Assembly (NCBI RefSeq): GCF_003971235.1
Contig: NZ_CP034661.1
Coordinates: 1,984,001 to 2,048,000 of the forward strand
Direction: 5' to 3'
DNA length: 64,000 bases
Origin: Chryseobacterium aureum
GTDB lineage: Bacteria; Bacteroidota; Bacteroidia; Flavobacteriales; Weeksellaceae
Position 1 is the first letter of the stretch, and each line of letters opens with the position of its first letter. The notes under the pieces were generated by a model that saw only the letters and a list, made by a program, of their open reading frames with translations, did not search any database and was not told the DNA's origin. Positions 28,825-37,034 of the stretch are shown here, in pieces. Both the position numbers and the translations under genes were made by a program.

Positions 28825-29532
28825 TTATTTCAAATATTCTAGCACATAGTCATAAGTTCCGTTAGGATATACTACAGACATACTAGGAGATCCTGTTACA
28901 GCAGCTCCTGTAGCTGGGTCATATGAATACAATTCTCTAGAATATACTGTATTACTACCAGCTTTATAAATTGTAATAGCATACATAGCAGTCATTCCGG
29001 TTGGAGCAGGAATGGTAACTGAAGTACTTGAACCACTTGCAGCAAAAGTTCCTTTTATACCGTATACCTGTGCATTGTTAATTTGTCTGTTGGTAACCGT
29101 TTCAGTAAGAAGAATATTTTCTTTAGTAGCTGAGCCTAATGGCAACCATTGTCCAGAAGCAGAAGAAAATGCTGGTGTTGGCGTAGGATTACTAAAATAG
29201 TAAAAACCTACCCCTACAGTTTGGCCTCCAATACCAGAACCTGTAGCAGGAGTAGTACCGGCAACAGAGTTATATACGATCATACCATCGTATGCAGTAG
29301 GAAATTTTAAAGGATTAGTCACGGGTGTAACAAATGTAAAAGTAGTTAAGTTTGTTCTTGGAACAGAAAAACCTTTTCCTAAGTTATTTGTTGCAGGGAA
29401 ACTTGAAGCGTCTAAGAAAACTGATTCACCACCTATCGTGGCACTGGTTGTATTATTTGTTTTAATCTGTGCATTAGAGATAATACCAAGGGATAACAAT
29501 ACAAGAGCAGATATTTTTTTATTTGTGTTCAT
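28825..29532 (-). CDS. Secreted protein of a flavobacterial surface family
   Basis: A 235-aa protein of unknown function with a signal peptide (MNTNKKISALVLLSLGIISNAQ). The mature part has the block shared with its upstream neighbour: AYDGMIVYN, a GFYYFSN motif and GQWLPLG, followed by a C-terminal beta-rich domain with TVYSRELYSYD and GTYDYVLEYLK. Thr/Ser/Gly-rich, no cysteines. It lies 27 bases downstream of the IS-interrupted relative and would have been co-transcribed with it. The insertion may have changed its expression. Confidence 0.75.
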   Translation of the reverse strand: MNTNKKISALVLLSLGIISNAQIKTNNTTSATIGGESVFLDASSFPATNNLGKGFSVPRTNLTTFTFVTPVTNPLKFPTAYDGMIVYNSVAGTTPATGSGIGGQTVGVGFYYFSNPTPTPAFSSASGQWLPLGSATKENILLTETVTNRQINNAQVYGIKGTFAASGSSTSVTIPAPTGMTAMYAITIYKAGSNTVYSRELYSYDPATGAAVTGSPSMSVVYPNGTYDYVLEYLK

Positions 29533-29559
29533 TTTAATATTATTTTAAGTTATAAAAAA

Positions 29560-30161
29560 TTATAAACTCGTGCAATACCATGCACCACTAATGAAAGTAT
29601 ATTCTAACGCAGAACCTGATACAAATGTAGCGGTAGTTGTAGTAGTAGCAACACCAGTAACACTAAATCCAGCCCCCCCTGTAGCATCAACGATTCTGAA
29701 TTTATCTCCATTCACTGAACTTGCAGCAGGAGGAGCAGCAACAGTTACATTGGTAGTAACCAGCATTGATTCATTCTTGTTAATTGAAGTTGCTTGTGCA
29801 ACGTAGGTATATCCAGGAGCCGCAGCACCTCCACCTATAGGTTTCCATTCAGGAACTGAATTATCAAAATAATAGAATCCTGGACCAGTAATTTTAGCTT
29901 TTCTAGCTCCAGTACCAGTACCTGCAGTAATGTAAACTATTGCTCCATTCTGAGGTGCACCATAGGTACCACTAGTATCATCCTTAGAGGATAACTCCGC
30001 TGCTGTCATACGAGGGACTAATAAGGCATCAGGTCTAGTGTTATCTGTAGTGTTTGCTACGACGTCTAGAGTTGCGGCAGGCGTGGTTGTGTTAATCCCC
30101 ACTCGCCCTGTAGTCTGAGCCTTAGAAAAAGCCGAAAGGCCAACAAGCATAATTGCTGTTA
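29560..30161 (-). pseudogene. Secreted protein gene interrupted by the IS630 element, main 3' part
   Basis: The readable frame starts at an internal ATG (30148-30150) and encodes 196 aa beginning MLVGLSAFSKAQ, half of a signal peptide. Next come GRVGINTTTPAATLDVV, LLVPRMTAAELSS and GPGFYYFDN, the marks of a secreted flavobacterial family also seen in the downstream gene. The missing 5' end is on the other side of the IS (31235-31252). Deleting the element and one TA gives an in-frame ATG and a full signal peptide. Without its basic n-region the truncated product is unlikely to be exported. Confidence 0.85.
30160..30161. repeat. Target-site duplication, left copy (TA)
   Basis: TA immediately outside the left inverted repeat; its partner is at 31235-31236. 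TA duplication is the rule for IS630/Tc1/mariner insertion. Confidence 0.8.
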
Positions 30162-30191
30162 AGTGCCTTCCCTAAATTATTCATCATTTTT
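30162..30191. repeat. IS630 left terminal inverted repeat
   Basis: Pairs with 31205-31234; differences at seven of 30 positions. The stop codon of the transposase C-terminal frame (30190-30192) overlaps its inner end. Confidence 0.8.
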
Positions 30192-30800
30192 AATTAAATT
30201 TTATGGTGTATGTATTTCCAAACTCTGAAAAGATCCTGTCCAATGCTTTTTCAAGTGTTTCTTCAGAGAGATAATCCCTTGCACGAAGCCATTCATACTT
30301 TATTTTTCTCCAAAGAACCTCAATAGAATTTAGATGTGGGCTGTATTTTGGGAGATAAAAAATCTCAATATCCAACTCCTTCCATCTTGCAATCTGTGCC
30401 TGAAACTCCTTAGAATGATGGATCCGTGCATTATCCAAACAAATAACAGTCTTCTTTATAGTGGTGTCTGAAAACTCATCAATTGCACCAATAACAAAAT
30501 CAGAAGTAATTTTTCCCTTATGATGACGTTGGAATAGGTTATTATCCTGCGAGATTATCCCAAAAACATTGATTCTTTTACTGTGTTTCGGAACAATTTT
30601 CACATTTTCGTTTTTCTGTTGCCAATGGTAGGAAATGGAAGGAGTTAAAGAAAAGCCGCTCTCATCAGCGAAATATAGATCCAAATAACCTTCTTTCGAG
30701 AGACACATTAGATTCTTTAGCTGTTCTGCTTTCAGCAGGTATTCTTCCTTATTTTGAAGAGGCTTGAGACAACATCTTATTCTTTTCCATATATACCCTT
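30190..30800 (-). CDS. IS630 transposase, C-terminal DDE frame
   Basis: Catalytic half of the transposase. The frame is open from the A8 tract at about 30799-30806 and reads GYIWKRIRCCLK at its start, the expected IS630 sequence after the frame change; the first ATG in it is only at 30708 (172 aa). The DDE triad is intact: D in YFADESGF, D in ICLDNARIHHS, E in PHLNSIEVLWRKIKYEW. Expression needs a frame change from the upstream ORF at the A-run or internal initiation. Confidence 0.85.
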
Positions 30801-31189
30801 TTTTTTAGAAAGGTTTTCAGCATTCTTTCACTAACATTTTCAGAAAAATTTTCATTGATAAAACATGTGGTTTCTTTCACCGAATCACCCTGATCTATTT
30901 TATCCAAAATACGCTTTTGGTCTTCTGAACCAAGGGTGAAAAAAATACTTTTCCTTCCTTGTCCTTTTTTTGTGTAAAGTCCTATGAATCCGTATTCCTG
31001 ATATGATTTTAGCCATGAATAAACTGCCCTTACTTTCACTGATAAAACCTCTGCAATTTGTTGTGATTTAATACCATTATGATTCATGATCACTGCTTGG
31101 GCACGTTCCCGAACAAACGAGTTTTGATGATGACTTGACATCATTTTAAGGGTTTCAAGCTCTCCTTCACAAACATATATAAATTTCAT
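30749..31189 (-). CDS. IS630 transposase, N-terminal DNA-binding frame
   Basis: 146 aa with a helix-turn-helix / winged-helix domain that binds the element ends: RERAQAVIMNHNGIKSQQIAEVL followed by VRAVYSWLKSYQEYGFIGLY and GQGRKSIF. It ends about 50 bases after the A8 tract where the catalytic frame begins, so the two ORFs overlap as in a single frameshifted transposase. The start ATG lies 15 bases inside the right inverted repeat. Confidence 0.85.
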   Translation of the reverse strand: MKFIYVCEGELETLKMMSSHHQNSFVRERAQAVIMNHNGIKSQQIAEVLSVKVRAVYSWLKSYQEYGFIGLYTKKGQGRKSIFFTLGSEDQKRILDKIDQGDSVKETTCFINENFSENVSERMLKTFLKKRVYMEKNKMLSQASSK

Positions 31190-31204
31190 CCATTAAAGTT
31201 ATAA

Positions 31205-31234
31205 AAGAATGATGAATAATTAATGACGGGTACT
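31205..31234. repeat. IS630 right terminal inverted repeat
   Basis: Complement of the left end; ends in GGTACT followed by the TA at 31235-31236. Confidence 0.8.
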
Positions 31235-31252
31235 TAATAAAATTTTTTTCAT
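31235..31252 (-). pseudogene. Displaced 5' end of the interrupted secreted-protein gene
   Basis: ATG at 31250-31252 followed by codons for KKIL and the TA target. Joined to 30159 and downstream it reads MKKILLTAIMLVGL and continues in the frame of the secreted protein. Its own promoter should lie in the AT-rich region to the right. Confidence 0.85.
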
Positions 31253-31618
31253 AAGTTTTTAAAGATTTTTAATTACATTTTTTTTCATCAATACTTTCAA
31301 AAAAGAAATGCATCCCAACTTGTGAATATCATATTGAAACTAAGGGTAAAATAACCCTGTATAAACTTTAGTTTCTTTTCTAATGATTAACACATTGAAA
31401 ACATAATATTTAAAAATATTGTTTATTGTGCAAATTTAAGATATAATTTTCGAATTTTTATATATAAAAAAAGAAAATTGAAAAATCTTAATTTTACTAA
31501 ATATTAACAATTTGATTATCAACACAATAAAAATAAACAGCAGAGAAAATTCTATGTTAAAATTTATTAATATATTAATTCCACAATCCTTACTTCCGCC
31601 TGATTAACAAGCATTTAG
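31253..31618. other. AT-rich upstream region of the interrupted gene
   Basis: 366 bases, no credible ORF. A minus-strand TAAATTTG -7 box lies at 31438-31431 but without a -33 TTG at the usual distance. It probably carries the promoter and a long leader of the interrupted secreted-protein gene, and separates it from rimO. Confidence 0.45.
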
Positions 31619-32920
31619 CTAGATAAGTTCTCCATATAAGTCAAACTCTTCAGCTGAAGTAATTTTTACCTCTGCAAATTCACCTATAGAAATATAAGTA
31701 TCTTCGGCAGAAACCAATACGGTATTGTCCACATCCGGTGAATCGTACTCTGTTCTTCCGATAAAATAATTTCCTTCTTTACGGTCAAAAATACATCTGA
31801 ATACTTTTCCTACCTTTTCCTGATTTTTTTCCCAGGAAATCTGAGACTGCAACTCCATAATTTCTTCCACTCTTGCTTCTTTTACCTCCTGTGGAATATC
31901 ATCTTCCAATACATGTGCTGTGGTATTTTCTTCATGGGAATAAGTAAAGCAGCCTAACCTGTCAAATTTCTGTTCTCTTACCCAGTCTTTAAGCTCCTGG
32001 AATCTTTCTTCTGTTTCACCAGGATATCCTACGATAAGTGTTGTTCTGATGGCCATATCAGGAACTTTTTCTCTGAATTTTCCTAAAAGTGCATCTGTTT
32101 TTTCGTGGGTAGTTCCTCTCTTCATAGATTTCAACAAATCTGAATTGATATGCTGAAGAGGGATATCTATATAGTTACAAACTTTAGGTTCTTCGCGGAT
32201 AATATCCAGAACATCTTCCGGAAAACCGCTTGGGAAAGCATAATGAAGACGAATCCATTCTACTCCTTCTACTTTTACCAATTCTTTTAAAAGGTCACCC
32301 AATGCTCTTCTTTTATAAAGATCAAGGCCATAATAAGTAAGATCCTGTGCAATAAGAATCAGTTCTTTAGTTCCTTTTTTTGCCAGTTTCTGGGCTTCGG
32401 AAACCAGTTTTTCGATAGGGGTGGAAACGTGTCCTCCTCTCATCAATGGGATTGCACAGAAAGAACATGGTCTGTCACAACCTTCCGAAATTTTAAGGTA
32501 TGCATAATGCTTGGGCGTTGTTGTGAGTCTTTCACCTACCAGTTCGTGTTTATAATCTGCTCCAAGGTGTTTCAGCAGCATTGGCAGGTCTCTTGTCCCA
32601 AAATATTGGTCTACGTCCGGAATTTCTTTTACCAAATCCGGCTTATATCTTTCTGATAAACATCCTGTAACGAATACTTTTTCAACCTCGCCTCTATTTT
32701 TGGCCTCTACATAATCCAGAATGGTATTGATAGATTCTTCTTTAGCATTATCAATAAATCCGCAGGTGTTGATGACAACAATGTCACCACGGTCTTCATG
32801 AACCACTTCTTTGCCATTGGCTTTCAGCTGGCTCATTAATACTTCAGAATCGTATACATTCTTGGAACATCCAAGAGTGACTACATTGATTTTCTTCTTC
32901 CCTACAGATTTTGTACGCAT
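31619..32920 (-). CDS. rimO: Ribosomal protein S12 methylthiotransferase
   Basis: A 433-aa radical-SAM enzyme that methylthiolates Asp in ribosomal protein S12. N-terminal UPF0004 domain (VTLGCSKNVYDSEVL with Cys, CGFIDNAKEES, VTGCLSERY), radical-SAM CX3CX2C in GCDRPCSFCAIP, and a TRAM domain at the C-terminus. The ATG at 32918-32920 is chosen; the frame further upstream begins with TTG. A -7 box TATCTTTG lies at 32947-32940. It lies next to but outside the capsule transcription unit. Confidence 0.95.
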   Translation of the reverse strand: MRTKSVGKKKINVVTLGCSKNVYDSEVLMSQLKANGKEVVHEDRGDIVVINTCGFIDNAKEESINTILDYVEAKNRGEVEKVFVTGCLSERYKPDLVKEIPDVDQYFGTRDLPMLLKHLGADYKHELVGERLTTTPKHYAYLKISEGCDRPCSFCAIPLMRGGHVSTPIEKLVSEAQKLAKKGTKELILIAQDLTYYGLDLYKRRALGDLLKELVKVEGVEWIRLHYAFPSGFPEDVLDIIREEPKVCNYIDIPLQHINSDLLKSMKRGTTHEKTDALLGKFREKVPDMAIRTTLIVGYPGETEERFQELKDWVREQKFDRLGCFTYSHEENTTAHVLEDDIPQEVKEARVEEIMELQSQISWEKNQEKVGKVFRCIFDRKEGNYFIGRTEYDSPDVDNTVLVSAEDTYISIGEFAEVKITSAEEFDLYGELI

Positions 32921-32980
32921 CGTTTTGATTTTGAGTCTGCAAAGATACAAAATATTGAAGAGTTAAGAATTAAAAAAATA

Positions 32981-33005
32981 AAAACCACTTTATAAAAGTG
33001 GTTTT
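32981..33005 (-). terminator. Terminator of the capsule operon
   Basis: An 11-bp perfect stem AAAACCACTTT with a 3-base loop; on the minus strand it ends in TATTTTTTTAATT. It lies 12 bases after the last capsule gene (rfbC) and is the only strong terminator seen between 33 and 60.3 kb. Confidence 0.85.
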
Positions 33006-33017
33006 CAAGGATATACT

Positions 33018-33563
33018 TTAAAAGTTTTTTTCTTTAAACAGAGGAGCATTCTGATCTTTCTCAGAAAGAACAGCATCTTTTTCATCCACCTTCCAGTCGA
33101 TACCAAGATCAGGATCGTTGAACTTCACACTGCCTTCTGCTTCTTTGTTATAAAAATTATCACATTTATATGAGAACACAGCATAGGAACTCAGTACAGA
33201 AAATCCGTGTCCAAAACCTCTTGGAACATACAGCTGAAGTTTATTTTCAGCAGTAAGCTCTATTCCGAACCATTTTCCGAATGTAGGAGAGTCTTCCCTA
33301 AGATCTACCGCTACATCCCATACACTGCCTTCAAGACAAGATACCAGTTTTGCCTGTGCATGTTCTCCTTTCTGAAGATGCAGGCCTCTTAATACTCCAT
33401 AAGAAGATTTGGAAATATTATCCTGTACAAAATGGCCATTCATTCCTGTAAGTTCTTCAAATCTTTTTTCGTTGTACTTTTCGAAGAAGTAGCCTCTATC
33501 ATCTTCAAATACGGTAGGCTCTATGATGTAACAATCTTTAAGCGGAGTTTCTTTAATTTTCAT
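33018..33563 (-). CDS. rfbC: dTDP-4-dehydrorhamnose 3,5-epimerase
   Basis: A 181-aa cupin enzyme of dTDP-L-rhamnose synthesis (KETPLKDCYIIEP, RGLHLQ with the active His, VDLREDSPTFGKW, and LYVPRGFGHGFSVLS). It is the last gene of the capsule operon. The other three rhamnose genes (rfbA, rfbB, rfbD) are not in this window, so they must lie elsewhere if rhamnose is made; alternatively this enzyme acts on another dTDP-4-keto sugar. Confidence 0.92.
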   Translation of the reverse strand: MKIKETPLKDCYIIEPTVFEDDRGYFFEKYNEKRFEELTGMNGHFVQDNISKSSYGVLRGLHLQKGEHAQAKLVSCLEGSVWDVAVDLREDSPTFGKWFGIELTAENKLQLYVPRGFGHGFSVLSSYAVFSYKCDNFYNKEAEGSVKFNDPDLGIDWKVDEKDAVLSEKDQNAPLFKEKNF

Positions 33564-33577
33564 AGTCGTAATAAATT

Positions 33578-34147
33578 CTATTTCAATACTGTTTTTACTG
33601 TTTTGAACAAAATCCTGAGGTCATTTCTGAAAGACATGGTTTCAAAATATTCAAGATTCATTTTTACTTTATTAGGGAAAAGGATTTCATCATTATATGC
33701 TAAGGGATTCTTCTGTTTTTTCAGAAGATCTTCTTCATCTCTGTATTTTATGCTTGCTTCACAAGTTAAGCCCGGTTTCAACTCCAGTACTTTTCTGTCT
33801 TCTCCTGTAAGTTTATCGTAATACCCTTCAATGTCAGGCCTTGGCCCTACAAAACTCATATCACCTTTCAAGATATTAAACAATTGCGGAAGTTCATCAA
33901 ACTTAAATTTCCTCAGAGCCTGCCCTGTTGCGGAACAAGTTCTCTTATGTTCATGAATTGTCTTCAATTTAAAAATGGTAAAAGGTTTTCCGTACTGCCC
34001 TATCCGGGTCTGAAAAAAAATACCGTTAGAAGAGGTGTCCAGACTTGCTATCACAAACAAAATGATCAGTATTGGCATAAGCAGCAGCACCAATAGTACT
34101 GCTAAGATAAAATCAAAAATTACTTTCCAATATTTATACTGATTCAT
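33578..34147 (-). CDS. Initiating sugar-phosphate transferase (PglC/WcaJ type)
   Basis: A 189-aa membrane enzyme that moves a sugar-phosphate from UDP-sugar to undecaprenyl phosphate. One hydrophobic re-entrant helix at about 10-35 (DFILAVLLVLLLMPILIILFVIA), then FFQTRIGQYGKPFTIFKLKT, the DE catalytic dyad in KFDELPQLFNIL and GPRPD. It is monotopic and of minimal PglC length. It adjoins the aminotransferase and acyl-transfer genes that would supply its sugar. A second transferase of the class is at 41104. Confidence 0.88.
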   Translation of the reverse strand: MNQYKYWKVIFDFILAVLLVLLLMPILIILFVIASLDTSSNGIFFQTRIGQYGKPFTIFKLKTIHEHKRTCSATGQALRKFKFDELPQLFNILKGDMSFVGPRPDIEGYYDKLTGEDRKVLELKPGLTCEASIKYRDEEDLLKKQKNPLAYNDEILFPNKVKMNLEYFETMSFRNDLRILFKTVKTVLK

Positions 34148-34161
34148 TCCATTGAATGCTA

Positions 34162-35301
34162 TTAAACTTCAAAGTAAGTATTGATTATTTTTGTTATTCT
34201 TTCCCTGTCTTCATCTGACAAATTGGAACCTGATGGAAGACATAAGCCGTTATCGAACAGTTTTTCGGAAATATTTCCTCCATAATAAGGAGCAGACTCA
34301 AAAACCGGCTGCAGATGCATTGGCTTCCATAATGGTCTCGACTCGATGTTATCTTCTAAAAATGCAAGTCTTAAATCTTCTCTGTTTTTTCCTGTAATTT
34401 CCGGATCCACAATAATTGCAGACAGCCAGTGATTTGAATAAAAATCACTATCCGGCTCTGTAAATACCGTTACCCCTTCAATATTTTTGAAAATATCCAG
34501 ATAGAAATCATGCATTGCTCTACGGGCAGCCACTCTGTCTTTAAGGACTTCCATCTGTCCTCTTCCTATCCCAGCCACAATATTACTCATTCTATAATTG
34601 AATCCGATATGTGAATGCTGGTAGTGAGGAGCGTTATCACGTGCCTGCGTAGATAAGAAAACAATTTGATCTTTATCTTCTTTGGTGTGGCTTACCAATG
34701 CACCACCACCTGAAGTTGTGATAATTTTATTTCCGTTAAAGCTTAACACTCCGAAACGTCCGAATGTTCCGCAAGCTTGTCCTTTGTACGTTGAACCCAA
34801 AGCTTCAGCCGCATCTTCAATTAAGTCTATTTCAAATTCTTTTGCAATAGCTGTAATTTCATCCATTTTTGCCGGCATTCCGTATAAATGAACAACGATG
34901 ACAGCTTTAGGCTTTTTACCTTTTTGAATTCTGTCTTCAATGGCTTCTCTTAATGCTTTCGGACACATATTCCATGTGTCTTTTTCACTGTCTACAAAAA
35001 CGGGGCTGGCACCACAGTAAGCGATCGGATTGGCTGATGCCGAAAATGTCATAGACTGGCAAATAACTTCGTCCCCATGCTTAACGCCGGATTCAATTAA
35101 AGCAAGATGGATGGCCGCTGTTCCTGCTGATAGAGCGGCAACCTTTACGTCCTGATTCAGAAACTTTTCCAGGTCTTCTTCAAAACCGTTAACATTAGGG
35201 CCTAATGGAGCGATCCAGTTTTCTTCGAAAGCTTCATTGATATATTTTTGTTCGTTACCTCCCATGTGTGGAGAGGATAACCAGATTTTTGAATTCATCA
35301 T
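34162..35301 (-). CDS. DegT-family sugar aminotransferase (PglE-like)
   Basis: A 379-aa PLP-dependent enzyme that aminates a UDP-4-keto sugar, probably the product of the 4,6-dehydratase at 58380. The opening SSPHMGGNEQKYINEAF and IAPLGPNVNGFE is typical of PglE/WeeJ-like enzymes. The Lys for PLP is in SFNGNKIITTSGGGALVS (about 186), and D157-type EDAAEALGS binds the pyridine nitrogen. The product would be UDP-4-amino-4,6-dideoxy-GlcNAc. Adjacent PglD-like and PglC-like genes fit a bacillosamine-type sugar. Confidence 0.88.
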   Translation of the reverse strand: MMNSKIWLSSPHMGGNEQKYINEAFEENWIAPLGPNVNGFEEDLEKFLNQDVKVAALSAGTAAIHLALIESGVKHGDEVICQSMTFSASANPIAYCGASPVFVDSEKDTWNMCPKALREAIEDRIQKGKKPKAVIVVHLYGMPAKMDEITAIAKEFEIDLIEDAAEALGSTYKGQACGTFGRFGVLSFNGNKIITTSGGGALVSHTKEDKDQIVFLSTQARDNAPHYQHSHIGFNYRMSNIVAGIGRGQMEVLKDRVAARRAMHDFYLDIFKNIEGVTVFTEPDSDFYSNHWLSAIIVDPEITGKNREDLRLAFLEDNIESRPLWKPMHLQPVFESAPYYGGNISEKLFDNGLCLPSGSNLSDEDRERITKIINTYFEV

Positions 35302-35307
35302 AATTTA

Positions 35308-36387
35308 TTAATATTCATCGTATGAAATGGTTAATTCTTCAGAGGTTGGAACGGACTGACAGCTTAAAATAAATCCGTCTTCAATTTCATAGTCCATTAA
35401 AACATCTGTTTCTTTCATATTTACAGTACCTGAAATCACTTTTCCTACACAGCTGCTGCAATTTCCTTTTTTACATGAATAGGGAATATCAAGGCCTTCG
35501 TTTAACAGAGATTCCAGAAGATTACTTTTATGATCAACAGTTACGTAGTGAGACTCCTGATCAATAATTACTTCAACTTTTGTCTGTCCGGATTTTACTT
35601 CCTCAGAAATAATTTCTTCGATACCCACTTCACTTTCTGAAGAATAAAATAACTCACTTTTAATAAGTTCTTTTGGAATCTCAATGGAGAGAAGATAATC
35701 ATGAACAGTTTTAATCAATTCTTCAGGTCCGCAGGTATAAAATTCTGAAAAACTTTTCACATCCAGTTCCTGATTAATTTTGGTATCTAAAAAGTCATAA
35801 TCAATACGCCCAAAATGATGATGCTCCTGTTTTTTCCTGCTAAAGATGTAAATGATTCTTAGAGTATCTTTAAACTGAGCTTCCAAAGTGTTCAGCTGAT
35901 CAAGGAAAATAGTATCTTCAATCTGTTTATTGGCAAAAAGTAAGGTAACCTTACTTAATGGCTCATTATTGAGAATATTCTTAACAATCGAAATAATAGG
36001 AGTTATTCCACTTCCTGCAGCTACTAAAAAAATATTTTTGGCAGAATTTTCTGATATATGATAAACAAATCTTCCTTCCGGTACACTTACTTCCAAATCA
36101 TCCCCTACTTCAATCCTGTTTTTAACAAAGGTTGAAAATACACCACCGTCTATTGCTTTTACAACCACCGATAATGAATTTTCTTCAGGGCTTGTACAAA
36201 TGGAGTAAGATCTTCTGATTTCTTCGTTGTTGATTTCTGCCTTCAAAGTAACATATTGACCTGATTCAAAAACAAAAGAACTTTTAAGATCTTCGGTGAC
36301 ATCAAAAGTCAATAATACAGCATCTTCTGTTAAAAAAGACTTATCTGCTACTTTGAGTTTATGAAATACATTTCTCATGGATGTCAT
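35308..36387 (-). CDS. Ferredoxin-NAD(P)H reductase with 2Fe-2S domain (PaaE type)
   Basis: A 359-aa electron-transfer protein. FAD-binding barrel with RRSYSICTSP (about 57-66), NAD-binding half (LVAAGSGITPIISI), then a plant-type ferredoxin domain with CKKGNCSSCVGKV and a distal Cys (SCQSV). This architecture serves as reductase for Rieske-type oxygenases, one of which is three genes upstream in the same operon. Its ATG overlaps the stop of the acyltransferase gene (TAATG). Finding such a redox chain in a polysaccharide locus is unusual. Confidence 0.9.
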   Translation of the reverse strand: MTSMRNVFHKLKVADKSFLTEDAVLLTFDVTEDLKSSFVFESGQYVTLKAEINNEEIRRSYSICTSPEENSLSVVVKAIDGGVFSTFVKNRIEVGDDLEVSVPEGRFVYHISENSAKNIFLVAAGSGITPIISIVKNILNNEPLSKVTLLFANKQIEDTIFLDQLNTLEAQFKDTLRIIYIFSRKKQEHHHFGRIDYDFLDTKINQELDVKSFSEFYTCGPEELIKTVHDYLLSIEIPKELIKSELFYSSESEVGIEEIISEEVKSGQTKVEVIIDQESHYVTVDHKSNLLESLLNEGLDIPYSCKKGNCSSCVGKVISGTVNMKETDVLMDYEIEDGFILSCQSVPTSEELTISYDEY

Positions 36388-37034
36388 TAAAATATTTTTT
36401 TTGCAGGATTTCCTACATAAGTTCCGGCTTCTTTAATATTTCTGAAAACTACACTTCCGGCTCCAATAATGGTATTGTCAGCAATTTTCACTCCGGGATA
36501 GATGGTTGATCCCGTCCCAATCAACACATTTTTTCCAATTTTACAATGTCCTCCCAAATCTACATTCGCCATAATATTCGTAAACTCGTCAATAAAGACA
36601 TCGTGCCCAATCTGACTTCCGCAATTGATAAAGACTCCTTTTGAAACCTCCGCATCACATGATATCAGAACGTTGGAAAAAAGCACTACGGACTGATCTA
36701 CTTTGGTTCTGTCACCAATAATACAAGTATGATGAACAAAACCCTGTATTTTGGAATTATCAGTATTAGAGAAGATATTTTTTTTAACATCAGAGCTATT
36801 GATTGCTAGTAAAATACTTTCATATTTATTTAAATCATTGTTAGACAATGAATCTATTACTTTCAGATCAAGATTGAATTGATCTAAGGCTGTCAGATTA
36901 TCATCCACAAATCCTACAATATTAGGAACATTACCGTTAAATTTACGGGAATGGTTGATAAAACTCAGAAGTTCTCTTCCAAGACCTCCGGCTCCAATGA
37001 TTACAGATTCTTTACTGTACTGAATATCCTCCAT
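36387..37034 (-). CDS. NeuD/PglD-like sugar acyltransferase
   Basis: A 215-aa trimeric left-handed beta-helix enzyme. An N-terminal nucleotide-binding segment (SVIIGAGGLGRELLSF) precedes hexapeptide repeats (IGDRTKVDQSVVLFSN ... IGKNVLIGTGSTIYPG). The catalytic His of PglD corresponds to the region HHTCIIGD / IGHDVFIDEF. PglD acetylates the 4-amino group of UDP-4-amino sugars with acetyl-CoA. Here, with its own ketosynthases and ACP, it may transfer a longer acyl chain. It overlaps the SDR gene by 23 bases. Confidence 0.85.
   Translation of the reverse strand: MEDIQYSKESVIIGAGGLGRELLSFINHSRKFNGNVPNIVGFVDDNLTALDQFNLDLKVIDSLSNNDLNKYESILLAINSSDVKKNIFSNTDNSKIQGFVHHTCIIGDRTKVDQSVVLFSNVLISCDAEVSKGVFINCGSQIGHDVFIDEFTNIMANVDLGGHCKIGKNVLIGTGSTIYPGVKIADNTIIGAGSVVFRNIKEAGTYVGNPAKKIF

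Larger units (their letters stand above)
30162..31234 (-). mobile_element. IS630-family insertion sequence
   Basis: A 1073-bp element with imperfect 30-bp terminal inverted repeats (23 of 30 positions match; both begin AGT and share AATTATTCATCATT) and flanking TA. It encodes a transposase in two overlapping frames on the minus strand. It sits inside the signal-peptide codons of a secreted-protein gene. The insertion reverts cleanly in silico, so it is recent. Confidence 0.92.

Noticed and set aside
30150..30187. ATG-ATG start giving MMNNLGKALNSN upstream of the secreted-protein gene, suggesting a simple frameshift
   Set aside because: Those codons belong to the IS630 terminal repeat. The true upstream sequence is on the far side of the element at 31235-31252.
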